From contig ML058484.1 of assembly GCA_003013855.2 (NCBI GenBank), positions 11,209,344 through 11,273,343 of the forward strand: 64,000 nt of DNA, read 5' to 3'. Below the pieces are notes generated by a model. The model had not been told where the DNA came from. It saw only the letters and a list, made by a program, of their open reading frames with translations, and did no database searches. The first letter of the stretch is position 1, and every line of letters starts with the position of its first letter. The position numbers and the translations under genes are program-made. This DNA comes from Liriodendron chinense. Lineage: Eukaryota; Streptophyta; Magnoliopsida; Magnoliales; Magnoliaceae. Positions 10,339 through 25,300 of this stretch are shown in pieces.

Positions 10339-13300
10339 GTCAGAATCATAATTATGTCATTTTAATGTGCTTAGGCTGCGTTTGGATGTGCAGTTGAGTT
10401 TTATCACGATAATTGAGTTGCATCAATGTGGAACTGCGGTATGACTATATACACATCTTCTAATTTGATATGCTAGTAGCCTTTTAATATAATTGTTGCA
10501 GCTGTTTCATTTTGAAGTTTGACTTGAAAAGGATGTAAATGTAAAATTGCAGCTGGTTACTTGCTCTACATAAGGTGGGACCGACCAAATTACCATAACT
10601 TTGGATATTTCATTTGAAATCGGAGAAACTGTACATCCAAACGCAACCTTGTTCTTATTCCTTGTGCTGGCATCTTCGAAACTATCACTTCAATACCCAA
10701 CAAACAATTTCTTTAATTCTGTGTAGTTTGTCTATACACTAGGCACACCTATATTTTATGATGCTTTGGTTTTTCCTCAATATCTAAAATCAGTTCTTGT
10801 GCTACATAAAGAAATGGCATCAACACATCCATAGCGCATGCTGCATACACGTTGGTTACACTTCCTTTGCTAAGACATCTGCAAGAGCATTCACTTCTCT
10901 TGACACCTGCCTAGAGGAAATAGGAAGGGTTGCCACCCTATTCCTAATGTCATTTACAAGAAAAGCCTGTTTTCAAGGGGGATGGCATAAATTGGCCGAC
11001 CACACAGCAGCATTCTTCAAGTCCCCTACCACATATCAGTGCCACAGTAAAGGACTTTAGGAATAGGGATATTCTGCCACTTTAATTGCCTGAAGTTCCC
11101 CACTCAGAATTGTGAACTCCAGACGGCCTGGAAAACACTAAGCAGATGGAACTTGAGTTTTCATGAAGGACTCGCCATCAAGGTATTCAATAACAGTAAT
11201 GGTGGCCGTAACGGCCGTTGTCGATACCGTTAACATATGGGCTGTGATGGCCATTCCAGCCGTTAAAAAAAAACTGTAACAGCCCGTCACCATTACGCAA
11301 TGGCTGTTATGGGGCTGTTAGGGCCATTTTTCCGTAATGCATAACAGTGCACACTGTCACCATTATGTAACGGCCGTAGCCCGTTATGTAACCATTTTGG
11401 GATACCCTGCTTGTTGTAAATGCATGCCTCTTGTGCTGCCTACAATGTAGGCAACTCACACCTTAGACTGGCCCCATCTGGTTTGCTTGAAATTTATCAA
11501 TCAGAAAGAACATGTGTGATATGTTCAGAAAAGGAAAAGAAAAGAAAAACATATGTGATATAGTCCCTTTTATCAGACTACTGCAATGTTAGTCTTTTAG
11601 CAATGACATCATGCTCTTGTTGGAATTTTTCCCCCTTAGGTGGTCTGAACATTTGCCGATGTCCCCAGTGGAGGGCTGCCCGACTGTGTTCCAGGCTATT
11701 TGCAGCTTAACACCAGGGCTTCATCAGGTGAGCATATTGAACTTGTACAGATTACAAACCTGACGCACACTAGCGGGTCTTTTTTTCTTTTTCCTACGAA
11801 AAGTATATTGGGTGAATGGGATATAATTCAAGGGGATCATGCCGTTCAAATGGGAGGTGATTTCTGTTGATGCACTTAATCCAGTGCAATTTAGATTTGT
11901 GTTTGCAAAATTCTATGGACACTCTTTGAAGAGACCTGCTATTTGAAAAGGAAGAAAAAAATATTTTTTTTTTGTAGATGTCTGTGATTGCATGGAGCCA
12001 CCCACCCGATATCAGCTGTTTGGCCTCACTTTATGTCCCAAATGCCAAATACAAAGCATCTGCAGTGTTTTTTTTGGCAGCACCCTGCATCATTTCCTTA
12101 GTATGCATGTGCCTGCAGTTGGGGAGACTCATACTTGTACTCTTTCCCTTGGCATACAGTTCAAATTTTTTGTTGATGGGGAATATCGGCATGATGAGCG
12201 GCAACCTTTCGTGACTGGGAACTATGGAATAGTGAACACAGTCCTGCTAGCCAGAGAACCTGATCCGTTTCCTGCGAATTTGAGTCTAGAGACACATGGT
12301 TCCAGATCAAACATGGATGTGGACAATGATGCCTTTCAGCGCGTGGTAAGTCCATTATATACAAATGGTTCCTGGATACATTGATTGTTTGACATTGAAA
12401 GCTTCTTATGCCTGGGTAATAGTCAGGTGGGATCTTAGATCCATCCTTAAAACTTGTTCGTCATCATACTGGACCACATTCTATGTTGGTTTTTAGACAA
12501 TTTTGATTTCCTATGGAGTGTTTTTTTATTTTGTATTTTTTTGAGAGGTGACAACACATTTTATTAATAGACCTCGCAAAAGAGAGAAAAGAATACAACC
12601 TGAGAAACCCAACCTAAAGCAAAAGAAAAATCGCCTACATGGCTTTTGCATAAACAACCCAACTAGAGATGAGGAGCTTAACTTTCTTAATGACCTCCTC
12701 AAAACCTGCTGGCTCATTTTGAAAACAAAATCCATTTCTGGATCCCCAAATAGCCCAAAACACCGCCGTCAACTATGTGCTCCGGCATTCCTATTCTAGG
12801 TAACCAAGGTATACTTCTTGGAGCCTAAAAAGGTTGGGTCAATAATTCTCATAATTTATTCACTTAATTCACAATAACTGGTTCTTGGAATCTGCTTGTA
12901 ATACAATTATACTGAAGATTTCCATGTCATGGTGTTGGGTGTACCTGCTTTCCTCATGTTCTGGACATCACTTTTTTTTTTTTTGAAGGGTTATGAATAA
13001 ATATTATTGAACTTGGGTGGAGCAACCAAAACTTCACGCCGTGATGTAAAGTTCAACAAAATGTTGGTAACAATAGAGCACTACTTCTATGCACACACTG
13101 CCGACTATTTAAATGTGGCTGATGGCAAAGTTGTCCAACCTTAATCATATTGTAAATCGTAATTGGGGGTCAAATCACAAACCATCTGGTCAATCGCAAG
13201 TTTTTTTTGGTCTGATTTTCTTATAAAAGGGGGAAAAAAGCTGAAAACATAAATAAATTAGAAAAAAACCCCAATAGTCTTCCATTTTCCACCAAAATGC

Positions 13301-16300
13301 ATCAAGAAAAGTAATGAATGTCATGGTTTAGAACCTGTATGCGGTGTATCTGTTAAGTGCAAATGTGCGTAATAAAGTTCAGATCACTCAACAAATTGTG
13401 CATTTACAAATTGATGATATTAGATGGCAACAGTGTGAGAGAATGGGTGGGGGTAGGCACACGATGAAGTGCATTTACTTTGGTCGAGTAATAACTATAG
13501 GAATTATGTGAGTAAAGCAACATTTGACACATTAGAAGAGACAACTTGCAGGGTGCAACAACGTGCTAAGAGAGATAATTATTATGGTGCACTAGAGTTT
13601 GCAAGTCTTAAGCAGAAAAACTACAATGCAGAAGAAAAAACAGGATGCTTATAATGTGGCCTGTAAAAGGTGTTTGGTTCTGATTATATGGGCGTTGGTG
13701 ATAACGATAATGTTGAGTCCGGTAATGATTTAGATCGAGAGGTCATGCTGGTGAGGAAAAAGAGTGTGCACGTTGCTCACGAAGATGAAGAGTGCCGACA
13801 CTTGTTTAGGGGGAGGGGATCTGTAGGACCTGTGGGTGTTCACTCCTTCGCCTACCTCCGTTGTTGCATCGATCACAACATGCCAGTAAGTGGAGTTGAC
13901 AACATTTGGAGCTATGTTTCTATGTATGAATAACTTGGTTGCCGCCTTACCGAGCTTATTAATTGCAATTCTGGTCCACATTTATTTGATCTTCTTCTTT
14001 TTTGTTGTCTCCTTCTTAAATAGAATTGGATTACATGAGTGTCTCCCATGGTCTACCACATCATCCACATCGTTATCCACAATGGGAACACACAAAGTCT
14101 CTTTTCAGCTAAATGCATGCTGTAAATCACCAAACATACTCCCACTCCTGCTACTACCAGCCTGACCCTCCTCACACTCACACTCACACTCACACCCCCC
14201 ACAACACATATGGATCCCCTCCCCCATACACGTGTCGGTGTTGTTCATCTTTGCAAGCGGTGCACACGCTCTCTCTCCTTGCCAACATGACCTCCCAATC
14301 TGAATCATTGCTGGGCTTAACATCATCGCCGTCAACAATGCCCATATAGTTACGACCAAACACGGAACTCCTTTTGTTAGACCGTATCAAGAGCATTTAT
14401 TTTTTCTTCTGCACTGCAAATTTTTTTCTTTTCTGCGTAGACTTTTACAAACTCTGTTGTGTCATAATCATTGTCTCTCTTGGCAAGTTGTTGTATTATG
14501 AATGCTTGACTTCACGAAGAACCGAGCCATAACCCTGTACTCTACTTTTGCGCTTGATCGAATAACAACACTTTGTTTCTTGCTTTTCCACGTAACCAAG
14601 TTGCCTCCTACAAATGTAAAAAAACATGCGACCATACTCCTGTTAGAAGGAGAACAGCTCAATCTGCGTCAGTATATCCTTCTATTCGAAGATGTCCATT
14701 CCGCTTGCAAAGAATTCCATGACCAGGGCTTCCTTTAATTATTGAAGTGTGTGAAGCATTGCCTCCATATGAGACATCCGAGGAGCTTGCGTAAATTGAC
14801 TCACTACACCAACTGGATAAGTGATATCCGGTCGTGTAATCGTCAAATAGATCAATTTTCCAACAAGTTGACTATATCTCCCCGAATCATGAAATAGATC
14901 TCCTTCATCTACACTCAGCTTCACATTAGTATCATGGGAGTTTCAATTGGCTTATTCCTCAATAGACCTATCTCTTCTAACAAATCCATTACATATTGAT
15001 TCCCATCTTCGACCTTGCTACCTCAATACCTAGAAAGGATTGAAGATAGCCTAAATCCTTTGTGCAAAAGTGTCTGCAAGAACTATTATAACTCAGAGAT
15101 ACCTGTATCATCATCGCCAATATCAATAATATCGTCCACATATACAACTAAGATGATACTGCCAGTCTTGCTTTGACAAACAAAAACATAATGGTTTGCC
15201 CAACTATGTTTCATCTCAAACTGAAGTACCACCTTACTAAATTTGTCAAACCATGCATGTTGAGATTATTTTAACCCGTAAATCGACTTCTTCATCAGAC
15301 CTGCTGAGCAAGAAAGCCAGATGGTTTCTTCATACACACCTCTTTGAGCAGATCACCATGAAAAAATGTGTTCTTCACATCAAGTTGGTGTCGAGGTCAG
15401 TCTAAATTGGTAACAACGAAGATCACCACACGAACGGAATGAAGCTTGGCTACAAGAGAAAATGTCTTAGAGTAATCAACCATTAATGTTTGAGTGTATC
15501 CTTTTGCAACTAGTTGAGCCTTTAAACGATCTATCAAGCCATCAGGATTGTACTTGATGGTATATACCTATTTGCACTCTAATGCATGCTTTTCTACAGG
15601 TAACTCAGCTAACATTCAAGTTTGATTTTGATGAAGAGCAGCCATTTCTTCTTTTATAGCACGCTTCCATCCATCACTGTGAAGAGCCTTTTGGAAAGGA
15701 CAAGGAATAGGCACAAAGGACAAGACAAAGCAAACTGTCGAAAAGAAGGAGATAAGCCATCAAAAGAAACAAAAGAGATTGGATGGTTGGTACAGAACAT
15801 ATACGCTTACTGAGAGCAATGGCTAGATCTTCCTCATTAGGCAGTATTGGTGAAGACTCAGGAAAATGATCTTTAGATGGGGTGGCCTGATTGATAGAGG
15901 ACATGTTGGTATTCTCTCCATCACCTTTCTTGGAATGTTAAGAGTAGACCTACAATGGAGGAGGATCTGAACGTTGCACAGGAACTTGCTAAACAGGAAA
16001 AGTTGTGTTTGGCACCAAAGGAAGAGTGATAGAGCCTTCTTCAAGTTGCAAAGATTTTCCTCCCTCAGAAAAATATGGAGTACTCTTGAAAAACGTAACA
16101 TCAACTGACACATACCGCCTGCAAGTGACTTGAATGTAATGCTTGTAACCTCATTGAGTATAAGAGTAACTCGGACAAACACATTCAACAGCTTTGGGTT
16201 AGAATGTATCAGAAACATGGTCAAATTGATGTATGGGGCACGCACACCCAAAAACTTTAGGAGGAATAAAAAAGGGTTGATGGAGGGAATATATGATTGA

Positions 16301-19300
16301 AAAAGGAGATTTCCCACCTAAGACTGATGAATGCATTATGTTCATTAAATAACATGCAGCCAAAATTGCATCACTCCGAAAACCTTTTAGAACGTTCATA
16401 TTTAACAACAAGGCTCTAGCAACCTCAAGTGATGATTCTTACATCCTACAACTCTATTATGCCTAGGTGTGTGTGCACATGATGTTTGGTGAACAATGCC
16501 ATGGGAGGAAAGGTAGGAATGAACGAGGTTCAATATATGTTCCTTAGCATTGTCAGATCTCAGAATACATATTTTAGCATCAAATTGAGTTTGTATTTGC
16601 ATATGAAATTCTTTAAAACATGTAAATACCTTAGAATCATCTTTCACCAAGTATAGCCATATCATTCTAGAGCAATCATCTACAAAGATAACAAAATATT
16701 TAAAATCAGATAAATTGGAAACTTGAACTAGACTCCAAACATCTAAATGTACCAAGTAAAAGGGTTTATCACCGACTTTATCTTCACGAGAAAGAAAAGA
16801 CACTCTATGATGCTTGCTTAACTCACAAACTTCACACTCTTTAAGTTCTTAACCTAGACACATGGTAAAGATGGGACAAGACTCTTTAAATTATTCAGGA
16901 TGGGTGACCAAGCCTGGAGTGCCATCGATGAGGAGAAATGTTGTCTTGCAAAGATGCTTTAGTTTCCTTTATTCTATGATCGAGATAGTAGAGTCCTTTA
17001 ATTCATGTTTTCCACAAATCATCTTCTCCATCTTTAAATCCTGAAACACACAATGAGAAGGATAGAATTTAACAGAACAATTTAGGGCTTCGGTTAGTTT
17101 ATTAACAGATAATGAACTCAAAGAAAATTTATGAATATACAAAACTGAGGATAATGAGAGATATGAGGTGAGACAAATAATATCAACCCCAGATACACTA
17201 GTAGATGTACCATCAGCTAGGGTCACAGAGGGGATGGATGAAGACTGAACTAACTGAGACAACATATTACGCTTACCTGTCATGTGATTGGAAGCATCAG
17301 AGTCAATAATCCATGGAAAACTCTCATACTTAGTGGAAGTGAAACATGCTGTACCTGACCGACAAAAGTAGCTGTAGAGGAAGAGGCATGGGTGGAGTGA
17401 TCTCTCAGAAGCTTGGCTTTTTCTTCCTTGGACATTGTGACCGTGTCACCTGAAATACTCGACTCAGCATGAGTGGTGACTTGTGCACCCATCTTGTTTT
17501 TTTTTTTTTTTTTTTGAAACAATGATAATATTATAAACAAAAGCCCGAAGCCAAAAATACAAATGTACAAAGACCGGGAGACTAAAGCTCCCCTCAAAAA
17601 GCTGGAAAGGACTCTAAGATCTTAGAAGATAGAGCCCATTCAATTACAAGAGATTTCACCCTACTAGCCACCTCGAGAAACTGCCTTCCACCATTTCTAA
17701 AGCAACGATTGTTCCTTTCCGACCCTATGCCCGCTAATAAGCATAGACGCCATATTTTTTTTTTTTTATATTCTTTGTCCCCCTCCACCTTGCCACATGA
17801 GGAAAAAACTGTCGATAGTGGCTGGCGCAACCCAAACAACTCCAAAGCAAAGAAAAAAAAAAAATCCCATAACCTCTTCACGAAAGGGCAATGCGAAAAG
17901 AGATGGTCCACCGATTCCTCATCGCTCATACACATCAAGCACACATTCGGAAGAATAAAGCTTCGTTTGCGAAGGTTATCTATTGTGAGCACCTTCTTTC
18001 TCCCCACTAGCCATGCAAGAGCCGCTACCTTTGGAGGTCCACCATATCTCCAAATGAACGACGTTGCACGTATCCCATTGTTGTGCTCAGCTCCGCTAAT
18101 TGCCATGTAAAATGATCTGACTGAAAATTTGTTACATTTATCTTTTAGCCATCTCATAGCATCTTCTTCTGAAGAAACTGGAACTACCTTTGATAAGATA
18201 TGAAGCAGTGATATTAGTTCGACCACCTCTTCATCATCTAAATTCTGCCTGCATGGCGGAGCCCAGACAAATATGGAGAAAGGGGATCCTCTTGACGAAC
18301 AAATATGGAGAAATGGGATCCCCTTGACGAAGACCTCTAGACGATGAAAAGAAACCATTCAGAGATCCATTCACCAAGACTGAGAATTTTGCCGATCTCA
18401 CACATTTTTGAATCCAAAGGCGCCATTTAGTACCACAACCAATTCTCTTTAGCATATAGTCCAAGAAATCCCAATCAACATGATCATATGCCTTTTCAAT
18501 GTCTAACTTGCACACTATGCCTTTTGATTGCTTCCTAAAACAGGAGTGAATGCACTCATTTGCCACCAAGAAAGTATCCATAATCTGCCTGCCTTCCACA
18601 AGCGCCCCTTGAGCCGCTGAGATAACTGAAGATAACACCCCCCGAAATCTCGAGGCTAGCACTTTAGCAAGAATTTTATAAGGACTTCCTAAGAGACTAA
18701 TATGCCGAAAATCCCGGAGGCATTTGGCTCCTTCTTTCTTAGGAATAACTGCTATAAAGGTAGCCCCTAATTCTGAAGCAATGCAATCACTGTTGTGGAA
18801 TTCCTTCATAAAGTCCATGACATCTTTCTTCACCGTTCCCCAAAATCTTTGATAAAACGCCATTGGAAATCCATCTGGACCTGGAGCTTTATCACTTCCC
18901 AACTCTAAAACTGCCCGACTGACTTCTTCCTCAGAAAAAGATCTTTCTAAAGAAACCGCCGAATCTGTTGATAACGAATCAAAACCCAAATTATCTAGCA
19001 TCGGCCTTGACCATGATTCCCTCGTTAGAAAACTTTTATAGAAATCAACCATTGCATTACATACATTTTCCTCGCCCTCCACCCTTTTTCCTTCCACCGC
19101 TAGCGATGATATCGTATTCACCCTTGCTCTAGCACTCGCCATTGTGTGGAATTTTTTTGTATTTTTATCCCCTTTCTTTAGCCATACCACCCTCGATTGT
19201 TGGCGCCATTTGATGTCTTCCTCTCGTAAACGTGCATTATATTTCGCTCTAAACACTTCCTGCCATGATCTTTCTTCTTCCGACAAAGCCTGGAGTTCTC

Positions 19301-22300
19301 CTTTGATGTCTAATGCTTGAATTTGCTGAAGAAATTTTGTGGTCTCCTCCTCCCGTGCCCCCAAAAACTCTTTTTTCCACTTATGAATTTCTATTTTCAA
19401 TGACTTTAGTTTTTGGAAAAGGACAAAACCTGCCCCTCCTTGAATTGAGAAAGATGACCACTATTCTATCACTTTGTCATGAAAGCCTTCTACCTCTAAT
19501 CATGCCAACTCAAATCTGAAAGGACATGGGCCCCAATCTTCCTCATCCGTTTCCAACAACACTGGACAATGATCCGAAATCGGTCTTGGCAGACCCCGTT
19601 GAGTAGCTAGCGGATACTTCTCTACCCATTCAGGAGAGAGACGATCTAACTTTGACATTGTCGCCCTTGCTTGCCCATTTGACCATGTAAAGTTGACACC
19701 TCCCATTGGTATATCAACCATTTCATTCCTTTGCACCCATTCTGAAAACTTTCTCATACTACTGGTAATGCGCCCCCCTCGAGATTTTTCATATGTGAAT
19801 CTGGCAACATTGAAATCTCCACCCACACACCATGGAAATCCCCATTTCCCCCTACAAACATCCAATTCCTCCCAGAAATTGGCTCGAAAGGATGGTCGAC
19901 ACGGCCCATAAACCACTGTTAACACCCACCGAAATCCGAAGGATATATCCCTTAGCAATAAGGATATAGAATATATCCCCCTCCAGCAGTCTTCTTTGAT
20001 CCATAGATTTGTGTCCCAAATCACTAAAATACCCCCTGACGCCCCCATTGCATCTAAAGCCGCCCAATCTTACCTTTCCCCACCATAAAGAATTAACCAT
20101 CCCTTGATCAATTCCTTCCATTTTTGTTTCACGAAAGTTGCTATTTGAACTTTGAGCTTTTTGCACATATCTCTAATTTGCCCTCGTTTCTGCGCGCATC
20201 CCTGACCCCTCACATTCCAACTCATAATTCTCATCATTAACCTGCTGAACCCTTGCACCCTGCAACTGTGTTTCCTGCCTCTTTCTCTCCTGCTGCCACA
20301 GTAACCATCCTCATCTCTGCCCCGTCTATATCTGTCATCGGACTATGATTCTCAGTAGTTGTTGGCGGTCTGCCCTGTTCTTCTACAAATTCAAAAAGCG
20401 CTACATAATCCTCTGGTCTATCGCCAAAAGTAACTCCCACAACCGAGCAACTTCTGTTGTAAACATCTAAATACGCTTCATCCCCTGTGCCATAGATAGT
20501 CTCTGTTTCTGTAGAACCCCCAAATCTAAAAGATTATCAGACAGACCAGCCGTACGTAAATTCCTTTTCTGTGACTCTGTAATATTCATCTGACACTTTG
20601 TTGCCAAAGGGGTCATCGATAGAGGTTCTCCCAGAACTCGATGACCCTCTGTATCAGTCTCTGTACTTGTCAACTGCTCCATAACCTCTTCCGGCAACAG
20701 CAAAAACCCCCGCGTCGTCTGCTGATGTGGTATTAAATTCTTCGGAAACGAGGCGTCACTTTCTGGCTCTTCATACACCACCAGCTGAGATAAACCGGTC
20801 ATTGGTTCAGTCGAGTGACGAGTGTCTTGTCTTCGGGTTTCCAATTCATGAACTTCTTCCACTATGCTGTTGCAGTCACCGCCACCCACATCGAAGCCAG
20901 CAGAACTTCTTCCACTATGTTTGTGCACACATCTTGTTAGAACCATCCTCCAATGAGCGGACTTGATTAGTCCAAGATGGTTTTCCCACTAGGTCCCAAC
21001 AAGTATCAATTGTGTGATGGTTGAGGCCACAATGTGTGCAATGTTGATTACCACGGCCCCAACCACAACTATCTCCAAAATTTGTGCCACGACCACCCCA
21101 AGTATTTCTGCTTCCACCATTTTTTACTTGTGGGTCTCTACCTCCAAATGGACCACCGCGATCTCTACTGCCTCCATTCCCCCTATCTCCTCTGCAAGAT
21201 GTAGAGATAAATGCAGAGTGATTAGATGAGGAGCCCTATGTGGTCATACCTGACTGTACGGTGAACTCTAGTGAATGCTTTTGTGATAGATGGGATCTCA
21301 CTCCCTCCAAGAACATGAGATCTCACTGGCTTGAACTTGGGATAGAGGCCAGAGAGGAATTTTGCTACATGAAACTCCTTCCTCCCCCTTCTTATAGTCT
21401 CATTATCGGATGACATGGGTTGATACACGTTCAATTCTTACCACATGCCCTGCAGGGCAGAATGGTATTCCACACTCTTTATCTATCTATCAGAATCAAA
21501 ATATACTCTGTAGGAGTTCATAGATACACCCGAGATTCTTCTCACCCCAATACATTTCCTTCAAGTTATCCTAGACTTATTTGGCAGTCTTGAAGAAGAT
21601 GACATTCACACTAATTTGTGGCTCCATATTGTTCAACAACAATGCTCTCATTTGGGCATTTTTTGGCTACCCAATCATCATTATTTGTCACAATTGTATT
21701 AGGCTTAGGGGAAGGCAGATATTGACCTTTTCATTTCCTTGTCAGAGAGACCTTTACAGATGTGGCCCATTGTAAATAATTTGTTCCATTTAGTTTAATC
21801 AATGTGTTTTGGAAATGCATTGAGTCAAGGCAATACATAACATTGTTCTTTGATTCATTTATAGTATCCATCTAGACAGGGAGAAGTACTTCAAATAGAC
21901 ACTAGGGAAAAGGATTCAATTGGATTGAATGCCACACGCATAGAATGTAATCAAGAAGATCATTACCTGCCCCTTTTGGCTTCCATTCATAGACCTTTTT
22001 CCTTCTATTTGAACCATCAATAATCTTCACCCATAACCTCGGTCTTCGAATTTGACTGCAACCTTCAAATCTGATCGTAGATCTAACTGCAAATGAGAGG
22101 AACCACTTTGACCCATCACACGGGTAGAGCTTCAAAGTGGGCCTTACATGCCTTTATTGAATATGATTACACTATCCACCAAGTGCAAGTGGTGGTACAA
22201 CAAGAAATCGTGGTTAGGTTAGATCACCCCCAACACGTTAGTGTTTCTCCTTGACAAAAAGAGAGAGATCAAAAGAAAAGGAGAGGTAGGTATCAGATCA

Positions 22301-25300
22301 ACGATGCTTTGATACCATGTTGAATTGTAGGGAGAAAATTGGAGGAGAAGAAGAGAGATGGGGGAAAAGGAAAAGAAAGGGAGAGAGCAACCAAAGAGCT
22401 CTCACGCTCCCATTGCTTGTATGATTAGATTAGGGCTAACAATGATTATGCTTATAGAACATTGCCCCTCTTTCTTAATCCCTTGCAAAACTAAGGCTCA
22501 TGGGAACTTGACCCAAAACATATGGAATCCAAGCATAAGAAGTGGACCACCCAAAGAGGACTAATCATCACCACAAATGGTACGTGTTGACCCCCCCCCG
22601 CCCAGGTGGTTCACAAGTGCTCAAGATAAGGACAAATAACATAAGTTTTTTCATGAAATAATGTCATTATTTATTTAAAATAAAATAGTTTTTTTTTTTT
22701 TTTTGCATTTTCGAAATTTTAAATAATTAAAAAAATCCAAAAATTTAAGAGGAGTGGACGAAATTCCAAAGCCCAACTAGATCCTAAAGATTTTAAAAAA
22801 AAAAATTCTATTTTTTTCACAGATTTACTCATGTTTTCCCCCTTCCTAAATTTTCTCCCAAATTGAGGGATTGATTCATGAAATATGGAAGAGGGGTCGA
22901 AATCCACTCCTTAATTAGATCTACCAAAAAAAAAAAAAAAAAAAAAAAACTAATGTCTTATTTTTTTGAATTTTTTTCTTCATTTCTTGATTTTGGCCCA
23001 CTGAGCTTTCGGTCTGATTTCTTCCCAAAATGAGAGGTTCGATCCAAGAAGGAAGATGAGGTGCTGAAATCCCCCCCCCCCCCCCCCCCCCCCCCCCACC
23101 CCAAACTCAAATCTGGAAAAAAATTAAAAAAATTTGATTTTTCATTTTTTCTCACGAATTTCTCAATTTACGTGCGTATACTTTCTTGAGGGGTTTCAAC
23201 CAAGGTGTCCCATAACGGTAACGGTGGCTGTAACGGCCACCACCGTTACCATTATGATACGGGCCGTAACGGACCTTGTATCGACCGATACGACCCTTTT
23301 TAATTTTTTGAAAAAAACTGTTATAAGACTGTTACGGGGCCGTTATGGTCCAATACGGGCCGTTACGGCCTGTTTTTTTCTGTAACGGCTGTTACGGCCG
23401 TTTTGATCCCGTAACGCGTAACGGTCATGACCATTTCTGTTATGTATCGGCCGATACGTAACCGTTTTGGGATACCTTGGTTTCAACTTGCATCAGCAAT
23501 AATATTGCTGATGCAAGCAACTCCTAGTATTTATGCGAAGGAGATTTTGGTTATATTTTAAATAAATTGCCCATGTATTAATACATACCGATATATTAGT
23601 CATATTTCGCCAATACCTAGAAGTTTTAAGAATTTGCCAAGTTGGCGATACTGATAATATCAGCAATATCAGTGATATTATCAATAATATCGCTGATACT
23701 CGGAACATTGCATGTTTGGAGCATTATTTGTGTCGAAATTCACTTGTAATTTTTATATCCGATTCGGAGATGACCAGGAGATCGGTTGAGTCAGGTTTGG
23801 GTATAGGAGGACCCCGACCTGACCCATTAAATAAATGGGTCATTTTATTTATTTATTTGTCTTGAACCGACCTGAATTTTAACTAACCTGATCATTAAAT
23901 GGGTCAGGTTTGGGACTCTCCTCAGCCCAACCCAAGCTGATCCATTTGCACTCCTATTGAAATGCCATGGGTGCAAATGCGTGAACGTGCCACGTGTATG
24001 ATATCAGAGCTGTGCAAAAAAGTGGGCCCCACCATGTAGATCACTTGAATCAAAAGTCAGGCCAGTCCGCTCATCGAATGGGCTACCTTGTACCAAAGCA
24101 ATGGATGGTTTAAATCAGACTGGCAGATGGTCCATCTCATCCCATATCTAGCTGTCTGGTGAGTGGAGCTGCCTGATTTTTATTGCATGCGATCTTGATG
24201 ATTGGGCCTATCTATTGCGTGGTGTAGATGTCATACACGTGAGATATTGGAAAGTGGCATCCATCAATTCACACACATGTATAAAAACACCCCCACCGTC
24301 AACATTACCATGATGTCCTCGCCACAACAATTTGTGGTTTGCTTCTTGATTTGAAACAGGAATCCTCATGATTAGCTTTGCTAAGGTTACACAATTAGCT
24401 TCCCACCTGACATCAACCCTCCACTACCTAGGCTTGGGACCGGCTGACATGTCGCTATAATGGATAAGGTGAAGTAAGTGATAGTCTAATATGCAAACAA
24501 TGAAGAACAAAAAGTTAGCTATAGTTTATCGAAAATGAAATACTAAATAATCTGAAATTTCGCTAAGATGTGCTGTGGAATATTATGTTAAAATTCATTA
24601 ATGTTATGGAAGCAAATTAATATTGGCTGTAGTATCATTACTCTCCCAAAGTTCCAAATGCCTTTTTTTAACATTAAAGTTCCAAATGTGTTGAGTAGAT
24701 AAAGAGTGAAATCTATCATATTTATATGTTCCTTTGCGTTTTATTTTGGTTTTAATCCACTTAAAAAATGAAAATCTGGTTCACTAGAGGAACTATAAAA
24801 GTGGACCAGGGTGCACATTGAATCTATTTTAACAATTTCTGCAAACAGGTGACTCTATCAGACGGTACACTGCAGGAGGCAGGACCAAGAATTTCAGAGG
24901 CTGATATACAGCTCTCTCGCCATCGTGTTTCTGTATTTTTGTCTACACATACAGCCTATGAGTTGCTTCCTGAGTCAGGCAAGGTTTGAATGCGTCACCC
25001 TCCTCCATGAGCTCTGTATGCTATTCATGTGAATCCATTCACTTTCTATTGGTGAGAGCTGCTGGTTTCTTAACTACGATGCTTTTAAATGTGTTAGGTT
25101 ATCGCCTTGGACATTAATTTACCAGTGAAACAAGCATTCCATATACTCTATGAGCAGGTACTACCTTTGACTATTTAGTGTTCACAGTTAACTAGAAGTT
25201 TTCTTTTAGTTTCTGCATACGATGGATTATTACGCTTCCACTGGGTTATTCTATTCGAACTCTTATACAGAAAAGAACTTAAATCAAAATTAAATTTTTT

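Larger units (their letters stand above)
17499..20920 (-). mobile_element. L1-type LINE inserted into the antisense copia, internally deleted
   Basis: Flanked by an 18-bp target duplication TTGTGCAC(C/A)CATCTTGTT at 17481-17498 and 20921-20938 (one mismatch), with the poly-A tail as a T-run at the left end. On the minus strand it carries the ORF1 tail, endonuclease, RT and zf-RVT, and is 5'-truncated. The deletion inside RT makes it dead. Confidence 0.92.
14510..22590 (-). mobile_element. Antisense Ty1/copia retrotransposon, interrupted by a LINE
   Basis: On the minus strand, from right to left: 5' LTR region (from about 22319), primer site, gag (21434-20960), the LINE insertion, then gag-pre/integrase (17283-16200), RT (15660-14740) and an RNase H start (14662-14510). 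The copia order is clear. The 3' end, including the 3' LTR, is missing. Many stops and shifts; dead. Confidence 0.82.

Noticed and set aside
10115..10351. Longer SNF4 N-terminus by reading upstream of 10211
   Set aside because: The in-frame extension has no ATG, only a GTG at 10115, and the family starts at about the 10211 position.
11992..12384. A 130-residue frame covering SNF4 exon 3 as one exon
   Set aside because: Its first part is intron 2 read in frame by chance; the acceptor at 12159 and homology start at FKFFVDG.
17709..18110. Plus-strand 133-residue protein
   Set aside because: Antisense shadow of the LINE zf-RVT region.
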